DNA from: Marinobacter sp. F3R08
Lineage (GTDB): Bacteria; Pseudomonadota; Gammaproteobacteria; Pseudomonadales; Oleiphilaceae
Reading direction: 5' to 3'
Assembly: GCF_018860425.1 (NCBI RefSeq)
Contig: NZ_JAHKPI010000025.1
Coordinates: 776,524 to 840,523 of the forward strand
DNA length: 64,000 nucleotides
The translations under genes and the position numbers were made by a program. The notes beneath the pieces are model-generated. The model ran no database searches. It had not been told where the DNA came from and saw only the letters and a program-made list of their open reading frames with translations. Positions 25,320-33,742 of this stretch are shown piece after piece. Each line of letters begins with the position of its first letter. The stretch's first letter is position 1.

Positions 25320-26654
25320 ATGAAACAGGCTTTGGTGTTTGCCGATCGTTCCGGTGACGAATTATTCCCACTCAACGAGCATTTCAGTCCTGCGATGCTC
25401 CCTGTGGCAGGCCACCCGGTTCTGGAATACACACTGGATCGGCTCCAATCCAGGGGCATTGAGCAGGTTTTCCTTATCGTCCCCGCCAATGACACGCAAA
25501 TTCGGCACTATTTTGAAACCGGTGTCCGCTGGAGCTTGAGCATTCAATACCTGAGTGCTCGCTCCGATGACACTCCTGACCGTGTTCGGGCCCGTTTGGG
25601 CGGGTCGCTTAACGCACCCTTTGCGGCTCTTCGAGGCGACGTCTGGCGCTCGCCATCGTCGAGTGGCCAGGATGAATCAGCACCCTATTGCGGAATTTCA
25701 GAGGGCTACCGCAATCAGTACGAACTCTGGCACAACACCAATAACTCTCTGGAGGCACTGGTCTGGGAAAAAACTGCTGGCCAGAGCACGGAGAGCACAT
25801 CAAGCCAGTGCGGATTCCGGGGCCTGACAAGTCTCACCGAGTATCACCAATTGGCAACCGCCAGTGCTGATCCGGGCTGGTGGCCGTCATCTGCAGGACG
25901 CAGCGAGGATCTCCGTTCCGGCGCGCTGACACGGGTTCATCCCGTCAGCCTCAGAGACGGCTTTTCCTGCGTCGGGGACTTCAGCATGATTGAGTTGGGT
26001 GCTGAACTTTCCGGGCTCAATTCAATAGGAAACCATTGCTTCGTAGCCAGGGGCGCAGCATTGAAAAATGCGGTGATCCTTGACAACACCTTTGTGGGTG
26101 CGGGTATGCGCGTGGAAAACGCCATTGTTGTCCAGCAACGCGTTATCCGGGTCGATTTGAACGCCACACTCGATATACGTGACAGCTTTTTCCTTGCGCC
26201 AAACCGGTCGAAGGCGGCGAAGAACACAATTTATCAGTTGCTTGAACGTGTGCTGGCGGGTCTTTTGCTTATAGCAGGATTCATCACGTCAAGAATCCGC
26301 CAGGAACCCCGCCGGCAAAGTCTGGAACGGGTTCAGGCACACCAGGACCTGAAACATGCCCTTCTGGGTAAGATACGGTTGTTTGGCCGGCCTCAATCGT
26401 CGCGCATCAGCGACCAGTTGGCCGGGGAGAACTACCCGTGGCACGAGCAATTCCAAAACCTGCCAATCGGTGCCTTGAGTCCTGCTTCGTTAGTCTATCC
26501 GGACGCCACAGATCCGGTTCTACTGTCATTGGCAGAGATAGAGCTGAATGACCGATCATCCCTGAGAACACTGCTGAAACGTGGATTTCGCACCATGTTT
26601 GTTGGTTCCCGGTACTCCAACCATTCTTGCGCTGTGGAGGAAGTCCAGTCATGA
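25320..26654 (+). CDS. Degenerate sugar nucleotidyltransferase-like protein with LbH and TM segment
   Basis: A 444-residue protein. The N-terminus (about 1-110) aligns by eye with NDP-sugar pyrophosphorylases (MLPVAGHPVLEYTLDRL), but the nucleotide-binding GxGTRL loop reads ADRSGDELFPL and the Lys before MLPV is replaced (FSPAMLPV), so catalysis looks unlikely. The middle (about 215-300) resembles left-handed beta-helix hexapeptide repeats, followed by one hydrophobic helix (about 305-325) and a basic cytoplasmic tail. I infer a structural, binding or regulatory role in the polysaccharide pathway. It follows the fusion transferase by 22 bp and overlaps the next gene (ATGA). Confidence 0.7.
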   Translation: MKQALVFADRSGDELFPLNEHFSPAMLPVAGHPVLEYTLDRLQSRGIEQVFLIVPANDTQIRHYFETGVRWSLSIQYLSARSDDTPDRVRARLGGSLNAPFAALRGDVWRSPSSSGQDESAPYCGISEGYRNQYELWHNTNNSLEALVWEKTAGQSTESTSSQCGFRGLTSLTEYHQLATASADPGWWPSSAGRSEDLRSGALTRVHPVSLRDGFSCVGDFSMIELGAELSGLNSIGNHCFVARGAALKNAVILDNTFVGAGMRVENAIVVQQRVIRVDLNATLDIRDSFFLAPNRSKAAKNTIYQLLERVLAGLLLIAGFITSRIRQEPRRQSLERVQAHQDLKHALLGKIRLFGRPQSSRISDQLAGENYPWHEQFQNLPIGALSPASLVYPDATDPVLLSLAEIELNDRSSLRTLLKRGFRTMFVGSRYSNHSCAVEEVQS

Positions 26655-28504
26655 GCGAAGCAGCCCTTCCTGCAAATGAGGCAGAACGTCTCAAAGCGCT
26701 GGCTGACACCCGACTGATGAATTCAGCTCCCGAGGCCCGATTCAACCGAATCGTGTCAATGGCTCGTGAATTGTTTGATGTTCCCATCGTACTGATTACG
26801 CTGGTTGACGAGGATCACCAGTGGTTCAAAGCCAAAATCGGTACCTTTGAGACAACAGCCCCCCGATGTACTTCGTTCTGCGCCCATACCTTCGAAGACG
26901 ACACGCCACTGGTGGTCGAGGATGCGTCCAAAGATAACCGTTTTCGTGATAATCCCATGGTTGCTGGTGATTTTGGCCTTCGATTCTATGCGGGATACCC
27001 CATCCACTCACAGGATGGATTTCCGCTCGGCGCGCTTTGCCTTATCGACCATCAGCCACGACGTTTCGGAACCCGGGAACTGGCTGCGCTTCGAACCCTT
27101 GTAACCATGGTAGAAGAGGAAATTCGGGCTACCCGGCCTCCGGCCAATGATCCGCTCCTATGCCCCGGAAGCCGCTGGGGGAAGTGTCTGCAGCAAGCAG
27201 GCTCGGCTCTTTCAAAAAAGTCCGTCGCACTGGTGCTGTCCGCAATTACCTTTTTCTCGCTTCTCTGTGTGAGTGGTCATCATTTTTTGCAGGATCTCGA
27301 AAGCAGGCACCTTGAGATGGAGGCAGCGAAGTCAGAGACTTTATTTAACATCAGAGGACGGCTGGAAACAGAGCTCAATGCCAGACTACACCTGACCTAC
27401 GGTCTAGCTGGCTTTGTTCGGGCCGGCCCTGATTCAATCAACAACGAGCGTTTTCAGGCATTCGCCAGCGATCTGGGCAGAAGTCTGACAGGAGTTCGCA
27501 GCTTGCAACTGGCACCCGAGGGGGTCGTAACTTACCTCTGGCCGGAAGCAACAAACAGTCCTGCGATGGGACACGACCTGCTGACTGATCCCGCGCGCCG
27601 TGAGGCGGCGATGAAGGCGATAGAGTCTCGCCGCCTTTGGGTGGCCGGGCCCCATGAGCTGCTTCAGGGCGGTGTTGCCCTGATTGGCCGGGCTCCTATA
27701 TTTGTCACCGGCAATTCTGCTTCCGGTGACGTTCAGCCAGAGGTTTTCTGGGGCTTTGCGACGGTACTCGTCGACCTCCCCGACCTTCTTGAAGAATCTG
27801 GCCTCAACGAGCTACCAAACGGCACCATTATTGCCATTCGTGGTCGCAATGGTCTTGGCGAGAACGGAGAGACCTTCAAGGGTACTGAGGCCGTGTTCAA
27901 CGGGCCACACCTGAGCGCTGAAGTGGCATTGCCTGCCGGCAGCTGGAACATCGGGATCAAAACCTCAGAAAAACCCGGACTACGGGATATTGCATTGCAG
28001 AAATACGTTTTTGGCTTTGCCCTGGCAACTCTGGTCGCAATGCTCCTGTATGGGCTGCTCAGGTTGCCCTTCCGTTTCCAGCAGGCGGTCGATAACGCAA
28101 AAGAAGATCTCAGTGAAAGCAATGCCCGGTTCAAAGATGCCATCGAATCCCTGCCTGATGGTTTCGCCGTTTTCGATTCCAACGACCGGCTGGTACGTTG
28201 CAATGAAAAATACCGGGAGTTTTTCCAGGTCCGGAATCAGCCGGTGCCTCTGGGTGTGCCGTTTTCAGAGTTGGTCAAAGAGGGACTCGAATCCGGTGTA
28301 TATCGCTTGTTGGATGACAGTCAAACAGCTCAAGAGGCCTTTCTACACCAACGACTTGATCATCACCGTCACCCCCGGCAGGAAGGCATGGAAATGGAGC
28401 TCTCCTGCGGGCGCTGGATACGCACAATTGAATCCAGAGTCCCTTCTGGCGGCACAGTCATTTCCTACAGCGACATCTCGGATGTTGAAAACCAAGGAGT
28501 TTGA
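26651..28504 (+). CDS. GAF-CHASE-PAS sensor protein (N-terminal part of a split kinase)
   Basis: A 617-residue protein: GAF domain about 12-160, TM about 190-212, periplasmic CHASE domain about 215-420 (TYGLAGFVRAG), TM near 450, PAS about 480-600. It ends abruptly after SYSDISDVENQGV, exactly where a HisKA domain normally follows. The kinase half lies in the +1 frame directly downstream; removing one base near 28486 would join them as SDVKTKEFELAQ. It starts at ATG 26651, overlapping the previous stop. Either this is one kinase broken by a frameshift or sequence error, or two coupled genes. Confidence 0.82.
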   Translation: MSEAALPANEAERLKALADTRLMNSAPEARFNRIVSMARELFDVPIVLITLVDEDHQWFKAKIGTFETTAPRCTSFCAHTFEDDTPLVVEDASKDNRFRDNPMVAGDFGLRFYAGYPIHSQDGFPLGALCLIDHQPRRFGTRELAALRTLVTMVEEEIRATRPPANDPLLCPGSRWGKCLQQAGSALSKKSVALVLSAITFFSLLCVSGHHFLQDLESRHLEMEAAKSETLFNIRGRLETELNARLHLTYGLAGFVRAGPDSINNERFQAFASDLGRSLTGVRSLQLAPEGVVTYLWPEATNSPAMGHDLLTDPARREAAMKAIESRRLWVAGPHELLQGGVALIGRAPIFVTGNSASGDVQPEVFWGFATVLVDLPDLLEESGLNELPNGTIIAIRGRNGLGENGETFKGTEAVFNGPHLSAEVALPAGSWNIGIKTSEKPGLRDIALQKYVFGFALATLVAMLLYGLLRLPFRFQQAVDNAKEDLSESNARFKDAIESLPDGFAVFDSNDRLVRCNEKYREFFQVRNQPVPLGVPFSELVKEGLESGVYRLLDDSQTAQEAFLHQRLDHHRHPRQEGMEMELSCGRWIRTIESRVPSGGTVISYSDISDVENQGV

Positions 28505-29684
28505 GTTGGCGCAAGAAAACCTGCGCGCAGAGCGGGCCAATGAGGCCAAAACAGCATTTCTTGCAACTGTCAGTCATGAGCTGCGGACACCAATGAATGC
28601 CATACTTGGACTCCTCAATCTCGTTCAGATCAGTGGCCGGCTTGGCGCGCAAGACCAGGCGTATATTGACACAACACACGAATCCGCGGAGCACTTACTG
28701 AATCTGCTCAATGAGTTGTTGGACCTCTCCAAAATGGAATCCGGTAAACTTGAACTTGAACCGGGTGACTTCAATCTGGCGGAGATCGTCCGTAAGACGC
28801 TGAAACTGTCCGAGGCAAAAGCTCATCAGAAAGGACTGGAACTTGTTGATGCCATTGCTCCGGAAACCGAGTTGATGGTTAAAGGAGATGCCGGTCGCCT
28901 TCAGCAGATCCTTCTCAACCTGCTTTCCAACGCTATTAAATTCACCCAACAGGGCTCCGTTACTCTGACCGTCAGCAAAGACGACAGCCAGGTCGACAAA
29001 ACCTGGGTAAGATTCGAGGTGACCGACACCGGTACAGGCTTTACCGATGCCCAGGCAGAAACCCTGTTTGCGCCCTTCCGGCAACTGGACTCTACAGCGT
29101 CCCGTAAACATGAAGGTACCGGACTCGGACTGGCGATCTGCAAACGGCTGGTCAAGGCGATGGGTGGCGAGATCAAGGCCTATGGCCGGCCTGGACAGGG
29201 CGCAACCTTCGCATTCAGCATTCCGTTGGATATCAGTCTGAAGGCCATGCCTGAGGCCAGTTACCCGTGTTTAAAAGAACGAACGCCTGCCGATCTGGGG
29301 CATGCACCGATTCGCATATTGATTGCCGAGGACTCGCCGGCCAATCAGATCGTTTTCAGAGCCTTGCTGCAGGACACTGGCTATATTCCGGATATCGTTG
29401 GAAATGGACTGGAAGCCGTTGAAGCAATACACCATATGGATTACCAACTGGTCCTGATGGATATCTTCATGCCTGAAATGGATGGTCTGGAGGCAACCCG
29501 GAAAATTCGTGAATATCAGGGTGCGAGCAATCTACCAATCATTGCCCTCACCGCGAATGCCATGCCGGGTGACCAGGAGAAATTCATGAAAGCAGGCATG
29601 GATGACTATCTGGCCAAACCCGTGGTGAAAAATACGCTTCTCGGAATGCTCAATAAATGGTCAGATCTCTCACAGGAGACCTGA
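28482..29684 (+). CDS. Histidine kinase-receiver (C-terminal part of a split hybrid kinase)
   Basis: About 400 residues without its own sensor domain: HisKA with TVSHELRTPMN, HATPase with N-box LLSNAIKF and G-boxes DTGTGF and GTGLGLA, then a receiver with phospho-acceptor in LMDIFMPEMDG. Start choice is uncertain: ATG 28482 has no clear ribosome site, while TTG 28506 has AAGGAG six bases upstream and lies two bases after the preceding stop, fitting coupled translation. Its predicted beginning (KTKEFELAQENLRAERANEAK) is the usual helix between a PAS and a HisKA domain, which favours an originally continuous protein. It closes the polysaccharide locus. Confidence 0.8.
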   Translation: MLKTKEFELAQENLRAERANEAKTAFLATVSHELRTPMNAILGLLNLVQISGRLGAQDQAYIDTTHESAEHLLNLLNELLDLSKMESGKLELEPGDFNLAEIVRKTLKLSEAKAHQKGLELVDAIAPETELMVKGDAGRLQQILLNLLSNAIKFTQQGSVTLTVSKDDSQVDKTWVRFEVTDTGTGFTDAQAETLFAPFRQLDSTASRKHEGTGLGLAICKRLVKAMGGEIKAYGRPGQGATFAFSIPLDISLKAMPEASYPCLKERTPADLGHAPIRILIAEDSPANQIVFRALLQDTGYIPDIVGNGLEAVEAIHHMDYQLVLMDIFMPEMDGLEATRKIREYQGASNLPIIALTANAMPGDQEKFMKAGMDDYLAKPVVKNTLLGMLNKWSDLSQET

Positions 29685-29702
29685 GGCTTCACAACCCATC
29701 AG

Positions 29703-29739
29703 GCGCATTGGTGAGTGTTTCCTGCAACCACCAATGCGC
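29703..29739. terminator. Inverted repeat between convergent genes, likely terminator
   Basis: Perfect 11-base arms GCGCATTGGTG/CACCAATGCGC with a 15-base loop lie between the kinase stop at 29684 and the convergent permease stop at 29778. No T-run follows on either strand, so efficiency is uncertain. Confidence 0.5.
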
Positions 29740-29777
29740 TCTGGCCGTCTACATCCGAGTCTTCCTTCGGGTGGTTC

Positions 29778-30704
29778 TCAGCCCGAGTTCTTCCGAAGTA
29801 CCTTCTGCAGTTCCCCAACCAGCCCCTTGCGGAACGCCAGTACGCAAATAACGAAGACAACCCCCATCACCACATGTATGTAGTTTGCCAGAGGCCCTGA
29901 GGCGAGCAGATTCTGCATTGAGATGATGCTGGCTGCACCGAGAACCGGTCCCCAGATCGTGCCCATCCCTCCAAGCAGCGTCATCAGAACCACTTCGCCC
30001 GACATGAACCAGTGGACGTCAGTAAGGGATGCGAGCTGAAACACCAGTGCCTTGGTGGATCCGGCGAGGCCAGCCAGAGTCGCGGAGATCACGAAGGCCA
30101 TCAGCTTATACTGGTTTACCTTGTAACCCAGAGAAATAGCGCGCGGCTCATTCTCTCGAATCGCCTTCATGACCTGGCCGAAGGGGCTGTGAATGGTGCG
30201 ATAAATGGTCAGGAATCCGCCAATAAAGACCGCCAGAACAAAGTAGTACATGGTCATGTTGTCGGTCAGGTCGATCAGACCAAACAGGTTACCGCGCGGG
30301 ATACCCTGGAGACCGTCCTCGCCCCCGGTGAACGGAGTCTGAAGATAGAAGAAAAAAGCCAGTTGGGCGAGCGCCAGGGTCACCATCGCGAAGTAAATGC
30401 CTTCACGTCTTACTGCCAGTTTTCCGTAGACCAGACCAACCAGCGCAGACATGGCAACGCCTGCAAGAATGCCAAGTTCCGGCGTAAGGCCATAGGTTGT
30501 CATCACATAGCCTGTGACATAAGCGCCGGTGCCCAGAAATACTGCATGGCCGAATGAAAGCAACCCGGCAAACCCCAGAAGAAGGTTGAAAGCACAGGCG
30601 AACAGGGCAAAGCAAAGCACCTTCATAAGGAAGACAGGATAAAGAACGAAAGGCGCGACCAGTGCCAGGCCCAGCAACACCAGGTTGAGCTTTTTGTTGT
30701 ACAT
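29778..30704 (-). CDS. Branched-chain-type ABC transporter permease (LivM family)
   Basis: A 308-residue inner-membrane permease with about nine helices; the LivM marks NLLLGFAGLLSFGHAVFLG and the loop ENEPRAISLGY are present. I chose ATG 30704 because GAGGT lies eight bases upstream; the longer frame begins inside the preceding gene. It is the last gene of the ABC operon. HAAT-family transporters move branched-chain amino acids, urea, amides or aromatic and aliphatic acids; the acyl-CoA synthetase upstream suggests an organic acid, which is inference. Confidence 0.92.
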   Translation of the reverse strand: MYNKKLNLVLLGLALVAPFVLYPVFLMKVLCFALFACAFNLLLGFAGLLSFGHAVFLGTGAYVTGYVMTTYGLTPELGILAGVAMSALVGLVYGKLAVRREGIYFAMVTLALAQLAFFFYLQTPFTGGEDGLQGIPRGNLFGLIDLTDNMTMYYFVLAVFIGGFLTIYRTIHSPFGQVMKAIRENEPRAISLGYKVNQYKLMAFVISATLAGLAGSTKALVFQLASLTDVHWFMSGEVVLMTLLGGMGTIWGPVLGAASIISMQNLLASGPLANYIHVVMGVVFVICVLAFRKGLVGELQKVLRKNSG

Positions 30705-30753
30705 GTTTAATACCTCACAACGAAACAGCGGCGAAAACGAAGCGCAGGGATCT

Positions 30754-31641
30754 CTACGCTTCCTTACCAAACAAACCGACTGGCTTAACCATCAGTACCA
30801 GCACCATTACCAGGAAAATCACAGTGTTGGAGGCCTCTGGATAAAAGTACTTGGTGAGCCCTTCGACGATACCCATGGCCAGTCCGGTAAGAATGGCACC
30901 ACCGATGGAACCCATGCCGCCGATAACTACGATTGCGAAAACTACAATCAGAATGTTCGCTCCCATGTCCGGGGACACTGTATAGACAGGGGCAGCCAAT
31001 ACACCGGCCAGTCCCGCGAGGCCAACTCCGAAACCATAGGTCAGGGTTACCAGCAGCGGTACGTTGATGCCGAAAGCCTGCATCAGCTGGGGGTTCTCGG
31101 TCCCGGCACGTAAATAGGCGCCCAGCCTGGTTTTTTCGATCATGAACCAGGTTCCGGCACACACCAGCAATGAGAAGACGATGATCCAGGCCCGGTAGTT
31201 GGGCAGGTACATGAAGGACAGTCGGGTCCCGCCCCTGAGCGCTTCAGGCATCGGGTAGGACAAACCGGAGGAACCAAATCCGTGGCTGAAGAGACCTTGC
31301 AGTATCAGGGCAATACCAAAAGTAAGCAGCAGGCTGTACAGGTGGTCTTCGTTCGCGATGGGTCGAATCAGCGTGCGCTCCATTAAAATTCCGAATGCAC
31401 CCACGGCCAGTGGAACCAATACCAGCGCCCACCAATAGCTGATTCCCAGATAATTCAGGCCGATCCACGCGGCAAAAGCGCCAAGCATGTAGAGCGCACC
31501 CTGAGAGAAATTAATGATCTTCAGCAAACCGAAGATGATCGCAAGGCCCAGAGCAAGCAACGCGTAGAACGAACCGTTGATCAATCCGACCAGCAGTTGT
31601 CCAAAAAGGGCAAATAGATTGATATCGAAAATAGTCGCCAT
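30754..31641 (-). CDS. Branched-chain-type ABC transporter permease (LivH family)
   Basis: A 295-residue permease with about eight helices. LivH marks include GSFYALLALGLAIIFGLLKIINFSQGALYMLGAF and the loop RAGTENPQLMQAFGINV that contacts the ATPases. Start at ATG 31641; an upstream in-frame TTG would add four residues. It pairs with the LivM-like protein encoded 49 bp downstream. The gap to the binding-protein gene holds two strong RNA hairpins. Confidence 0.92.
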   Translation of the reverse strand: MATIFDINLFALFGQLLVGLINGSFYALLALGLAIIFGLLKIINFSQGALYMLGAFAAWIGLNYLGISYWWALVLVPLAVGAFGILMERTLIRPIANEDHLYSLLLTFGIALILQGLFSHGFGSSGLSYPMPEALRGGTRLSFMYLPNYRAWIIVFSLLVCAGTWFMIEKTRLGAYLRAGTENPQLMQAFGINVPLLVTLTYGFGVGLAGLAGVLAAPVYTVSPDMGANILIVVFAIVVIGGMGSIGGAILTGLAMGIVEGLTKYFYPEASNTVIFLVMVLVLMVKPVGLFGKEA

Positions 31642-31664
31642 AACCACACCCAACAGTCTTTAGA

Positions 31665-31682
31665 GGGAAGCAGGCGCTTCCC
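31665..31682 (-). other. RNA hairpin upstream of livH-like gene
   Basis: GGGAAGC/GCTTCCC arms with a four-base loop, perfect seven-base stem in the 92-bp gap between binding protein and permease genes. Confidence 0.6.
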
Positions 31683-31706
31683 TTTCTTGTCGTAAATCAG
31701 GGATAA

Positions 31707-31726
31707 GGGGCAGGCAACCCTGCCCC
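31707..31726 (-). other. RNA hairpin after the binding-protein gene
   Basis: Perfect eight-base stem GGGGCAGG/CCTGCCCC with a four-base loop, eight bases after the binding-protein stop. Such hairpins commonly protect the 3' end of binding-protein mRNA so that this component is made in excess over the permeases. Confidence 0.6.
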
Positions 31727-31733
31727 GGGAAGG

Positions 31734-32948
31734 TTACTGCTGGTTCAGTGCGAATTCGCAACCGCCATCTTCAAGCTTCAAAAAGGCATCTTCACCTTTG
31801 ATCACTTTTTCAATTTCGAAGATGTCATTGTCATTGCTACGTTCATCAGCGTTCTTGATCCGAACCTGCAACATGTCATGCACCATTCGGCCGTCGATGC
31901 GCAGATATCCGTTACGGGAGAAGAAATCCTCAACTGGCATTTCTTTCATCTTTGCCATGACAGCATCAGACTCGTCAGTACCGACCGCCTCTACCGCTTT
32001 CAGGTAATGCATGGTGGAAGAGTAAGCACCTGCCTGGGCCATAGACGGGATTTTGCCGTCCATACGGGCCATATAACGCTTGGACCATTCACGAGTCTGG
32101 TCATCCATGTCCCAATAGAAACCGGTGGTCAGTTTCATGCCACCTGCGATAGCAGGATCCAGAGCTTGTGCGTTGGGTGTGAACACCAGCAAACCGGCAA
32201 CTTCAGCCATCTCGGTGACGCCAAACTCCGCCGCCGTTTTAAGAGCGTTAACCATGTCGCTGCCGGTGTTCGCCAGTGCGATCACATCTGCGCCGGAGGC
32301 CTGGGCCTGCAGGATATAGGATGAGAAATCAGTAGTGGCCAGAGGTGCACGTACGGAACCGACAACTTCACCACCGTTTGCCTCGATTACACCCGTTGCG
32401 ACCGCTTCCAGGGCATGGCCAAAACCGTAGTCAGCGGTAATGAAGAACCAGCGGTTTTTGCCAGCATCTACCATGGGTTTAACGGTGCCATTGGCGAGGG
32501 AGACCACGTCGTAGCTCCAATGCGCGTTATAAGGAGAGCAACCCTTGGTAGTGAATGCATGACTGGCCGGCGCGGCAATCAAGGTGATTTTGCCGGCGTC
32601 GCTCATGAGCTTGGTAACAGCACCGGTTACCGAGCTGGCAACAGCGCCATTAATAACATCAACCTGCTCGCTTTCAATCCACTGACGAGCGATCGTGGAC
32701 CCGATGTCCGGCTTGAGCTGGGTGTCTGCACCAACCACCTCGATAGGCTTGCCAAGCACTTGACCCCCGAAATCCTCGACAGCCATCTGGACCGCCTCAA
32801 TGCTGCCCTGACCGGTGATATCAGAGTAGACACCGCCCATATCAGTGAGGACACCAATTTTGACCTTGTCGTCAGAAAAACTCCCGTGTGCCAGACCGGC
32901 AGCGGCAATCAACGCAGTAGCAGCAGCTGTTTTAAACATCAATTTCAT
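31734..32948 (-). CDS. ABC transporter periplasmic binding protein (Leu/Ile/Val family)
   Basis: A 404-residue type I periplasmic binding protein with a signal peptide (cut near AHGSFSDD, about residue 22). The mature start VKIGVLTDMGGVYSDITGQGS is the family signature, and ADYGFGHALEAVATGVIEANGGEVVGS marks the hinge and second lobe. ATG 32948 has GGAG eight bases upstream and leads directly into the signal peptide; the ATG six codons earlier does not. It delivers the ligand to the LivH/LivM-like permeases encoded downstream. Related proteins in acid-degradation clusters bind aromatic or aliphatic acids; the ligand here is unknown. Confidence 0.93.
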   Translation of the reverse strand: MKLMFKTAAATALIAAAGLAHGSFSDDKVKIGVLTDMGGVYSDITGQGSIEAVQMAVEDFGGQVLGKPIEVVGADTQLKPDIGSTIARQWIESEQVDVINGAVASSVTGAVTKLMSDAGKITLIAAPASHAFTTKGCSPYNAHWSYDVVSLANGTVKPMVDAGKNRWFFITADYGFGHALEAVATGVIEANGGEVVGSVRAPLATTDFSSYILQAQASGADVIALANTGSDMVNALKTAAEFGVTEMAEVAGLLVFTPNAQALDPAIAGGMKLTTGFYWDMDDQTREWSKRYMARMDGKIPSMAQAGAYSSTMHYLKAVEAVGTDESDAVMAKMKEMPVEDFFSRNGYLRIDGRMVHDMLQVRIKNADERSNDNDIFEIEKVIKGEDAFLKLEDGGCEFALNQQ

Positions 32949-33013
32949 GATTATCTCCAAACTCATTGTTTTTGTTTCGGATTGTGCTTCGTTGAGGAAC
33001 AGATTCCCGGGTT

Positions 33014-33742
33014 CTAGACGCCGAGATAGGTATTCAACAGGTCGGTTTTTGCTCCTATTTCGTGGGCTTTGATTTCGTCCACCATATGGCCGTGTTCCAT
33101 CAGGTAATGACGGTCGGCAATCGGTGCGGCGAAGTGAAAATTCTGCTCGACCAGAACGATCGTCAGGCCACGCTCTTTGAGTTTCCTAAGGATTTCAGCA
33201 AGCTTCTGAACAATGACCGGGGCAAGACCTTCGGTGATTTCATCCAATAAGAGGATGTTGGCTCCGGTTCGGAGGATTCGTGCCATTGCCAGCATTTGCT
33301 GCTCGCCCCCGGAGAGACGGGTACCCTGACTTTTCCGGCGCTCGGCAAGGTTCGGGAACATCTCGTAAATCTCTTCCACCGACATGCCATCAGAACGGAC
33401 CCTCGGTGGCAGCATCAGGTTCTCTTCGACATTCAGGCTTGAGAAAATGCCGCGCTCTTCAGGGCAGAACCCCATGCCCAGGTGCGCGATCTTGTGAGCC
33501 GGCATATCCAGGGTTTCCTGGCCATTGATCACGATCGATCCCGTGCGTTTACCAACCATATTCATGATCGCTCTCAGGGTGGTACTGCGCCCTGACCCAT
33601 TGCGCCCCAGCAACGTCACCAGTTCGCCCTGGTTAACGCTCATATCGATGCCGTGGAGAATGTGTGATTCACCGTAAAAAGCGTGCAGATCATTGATCCG
33701 GAGCTTTTCCCGGCTGGATTTGACTGCCATCGCCTTGCTCAT
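33014..33742 (-). CDS. ABC transporter ATPase (LivF family) with Arg in Walker A
   Basis: A 242-residue ATPase. The signature LSGGEQQ, Walker B ILLLDEITEGLAP and H-loop region are normal, but Walker A reads GRNGSGRST (46-54), with Arg52 where the catalytic Lys is expected. The codon is CGC, so it is not a one-base slip from AAA/AAG. The partner LivG-like ATPase has a normal Walker A, so one composite site may be weakened. Its start overlaps the livG-like stop by four bases. Confidence 0.92.
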   Translation of the reverse strand: MSKAMAVKSSREKLRINDLHAFYGESHILHGIDMSVNQGELVTLLGRNGSGRSTTLRAIMNMVGKRTGSIVINGQETLDMPAHKIAHLGMGFCPEERGIFSSLNVEENLMLPPRVRSDGMSVEEIYEMFPNLAERRKSQGTRLSGGEQQMLAMARILRTGANILLLDEITEGLAPVIVQKLAEILRKLKERGLTIVLVEQNFHFAAPIADRHYLMEHGHMVDEIKAHEIGAKTDLLNTYLGV

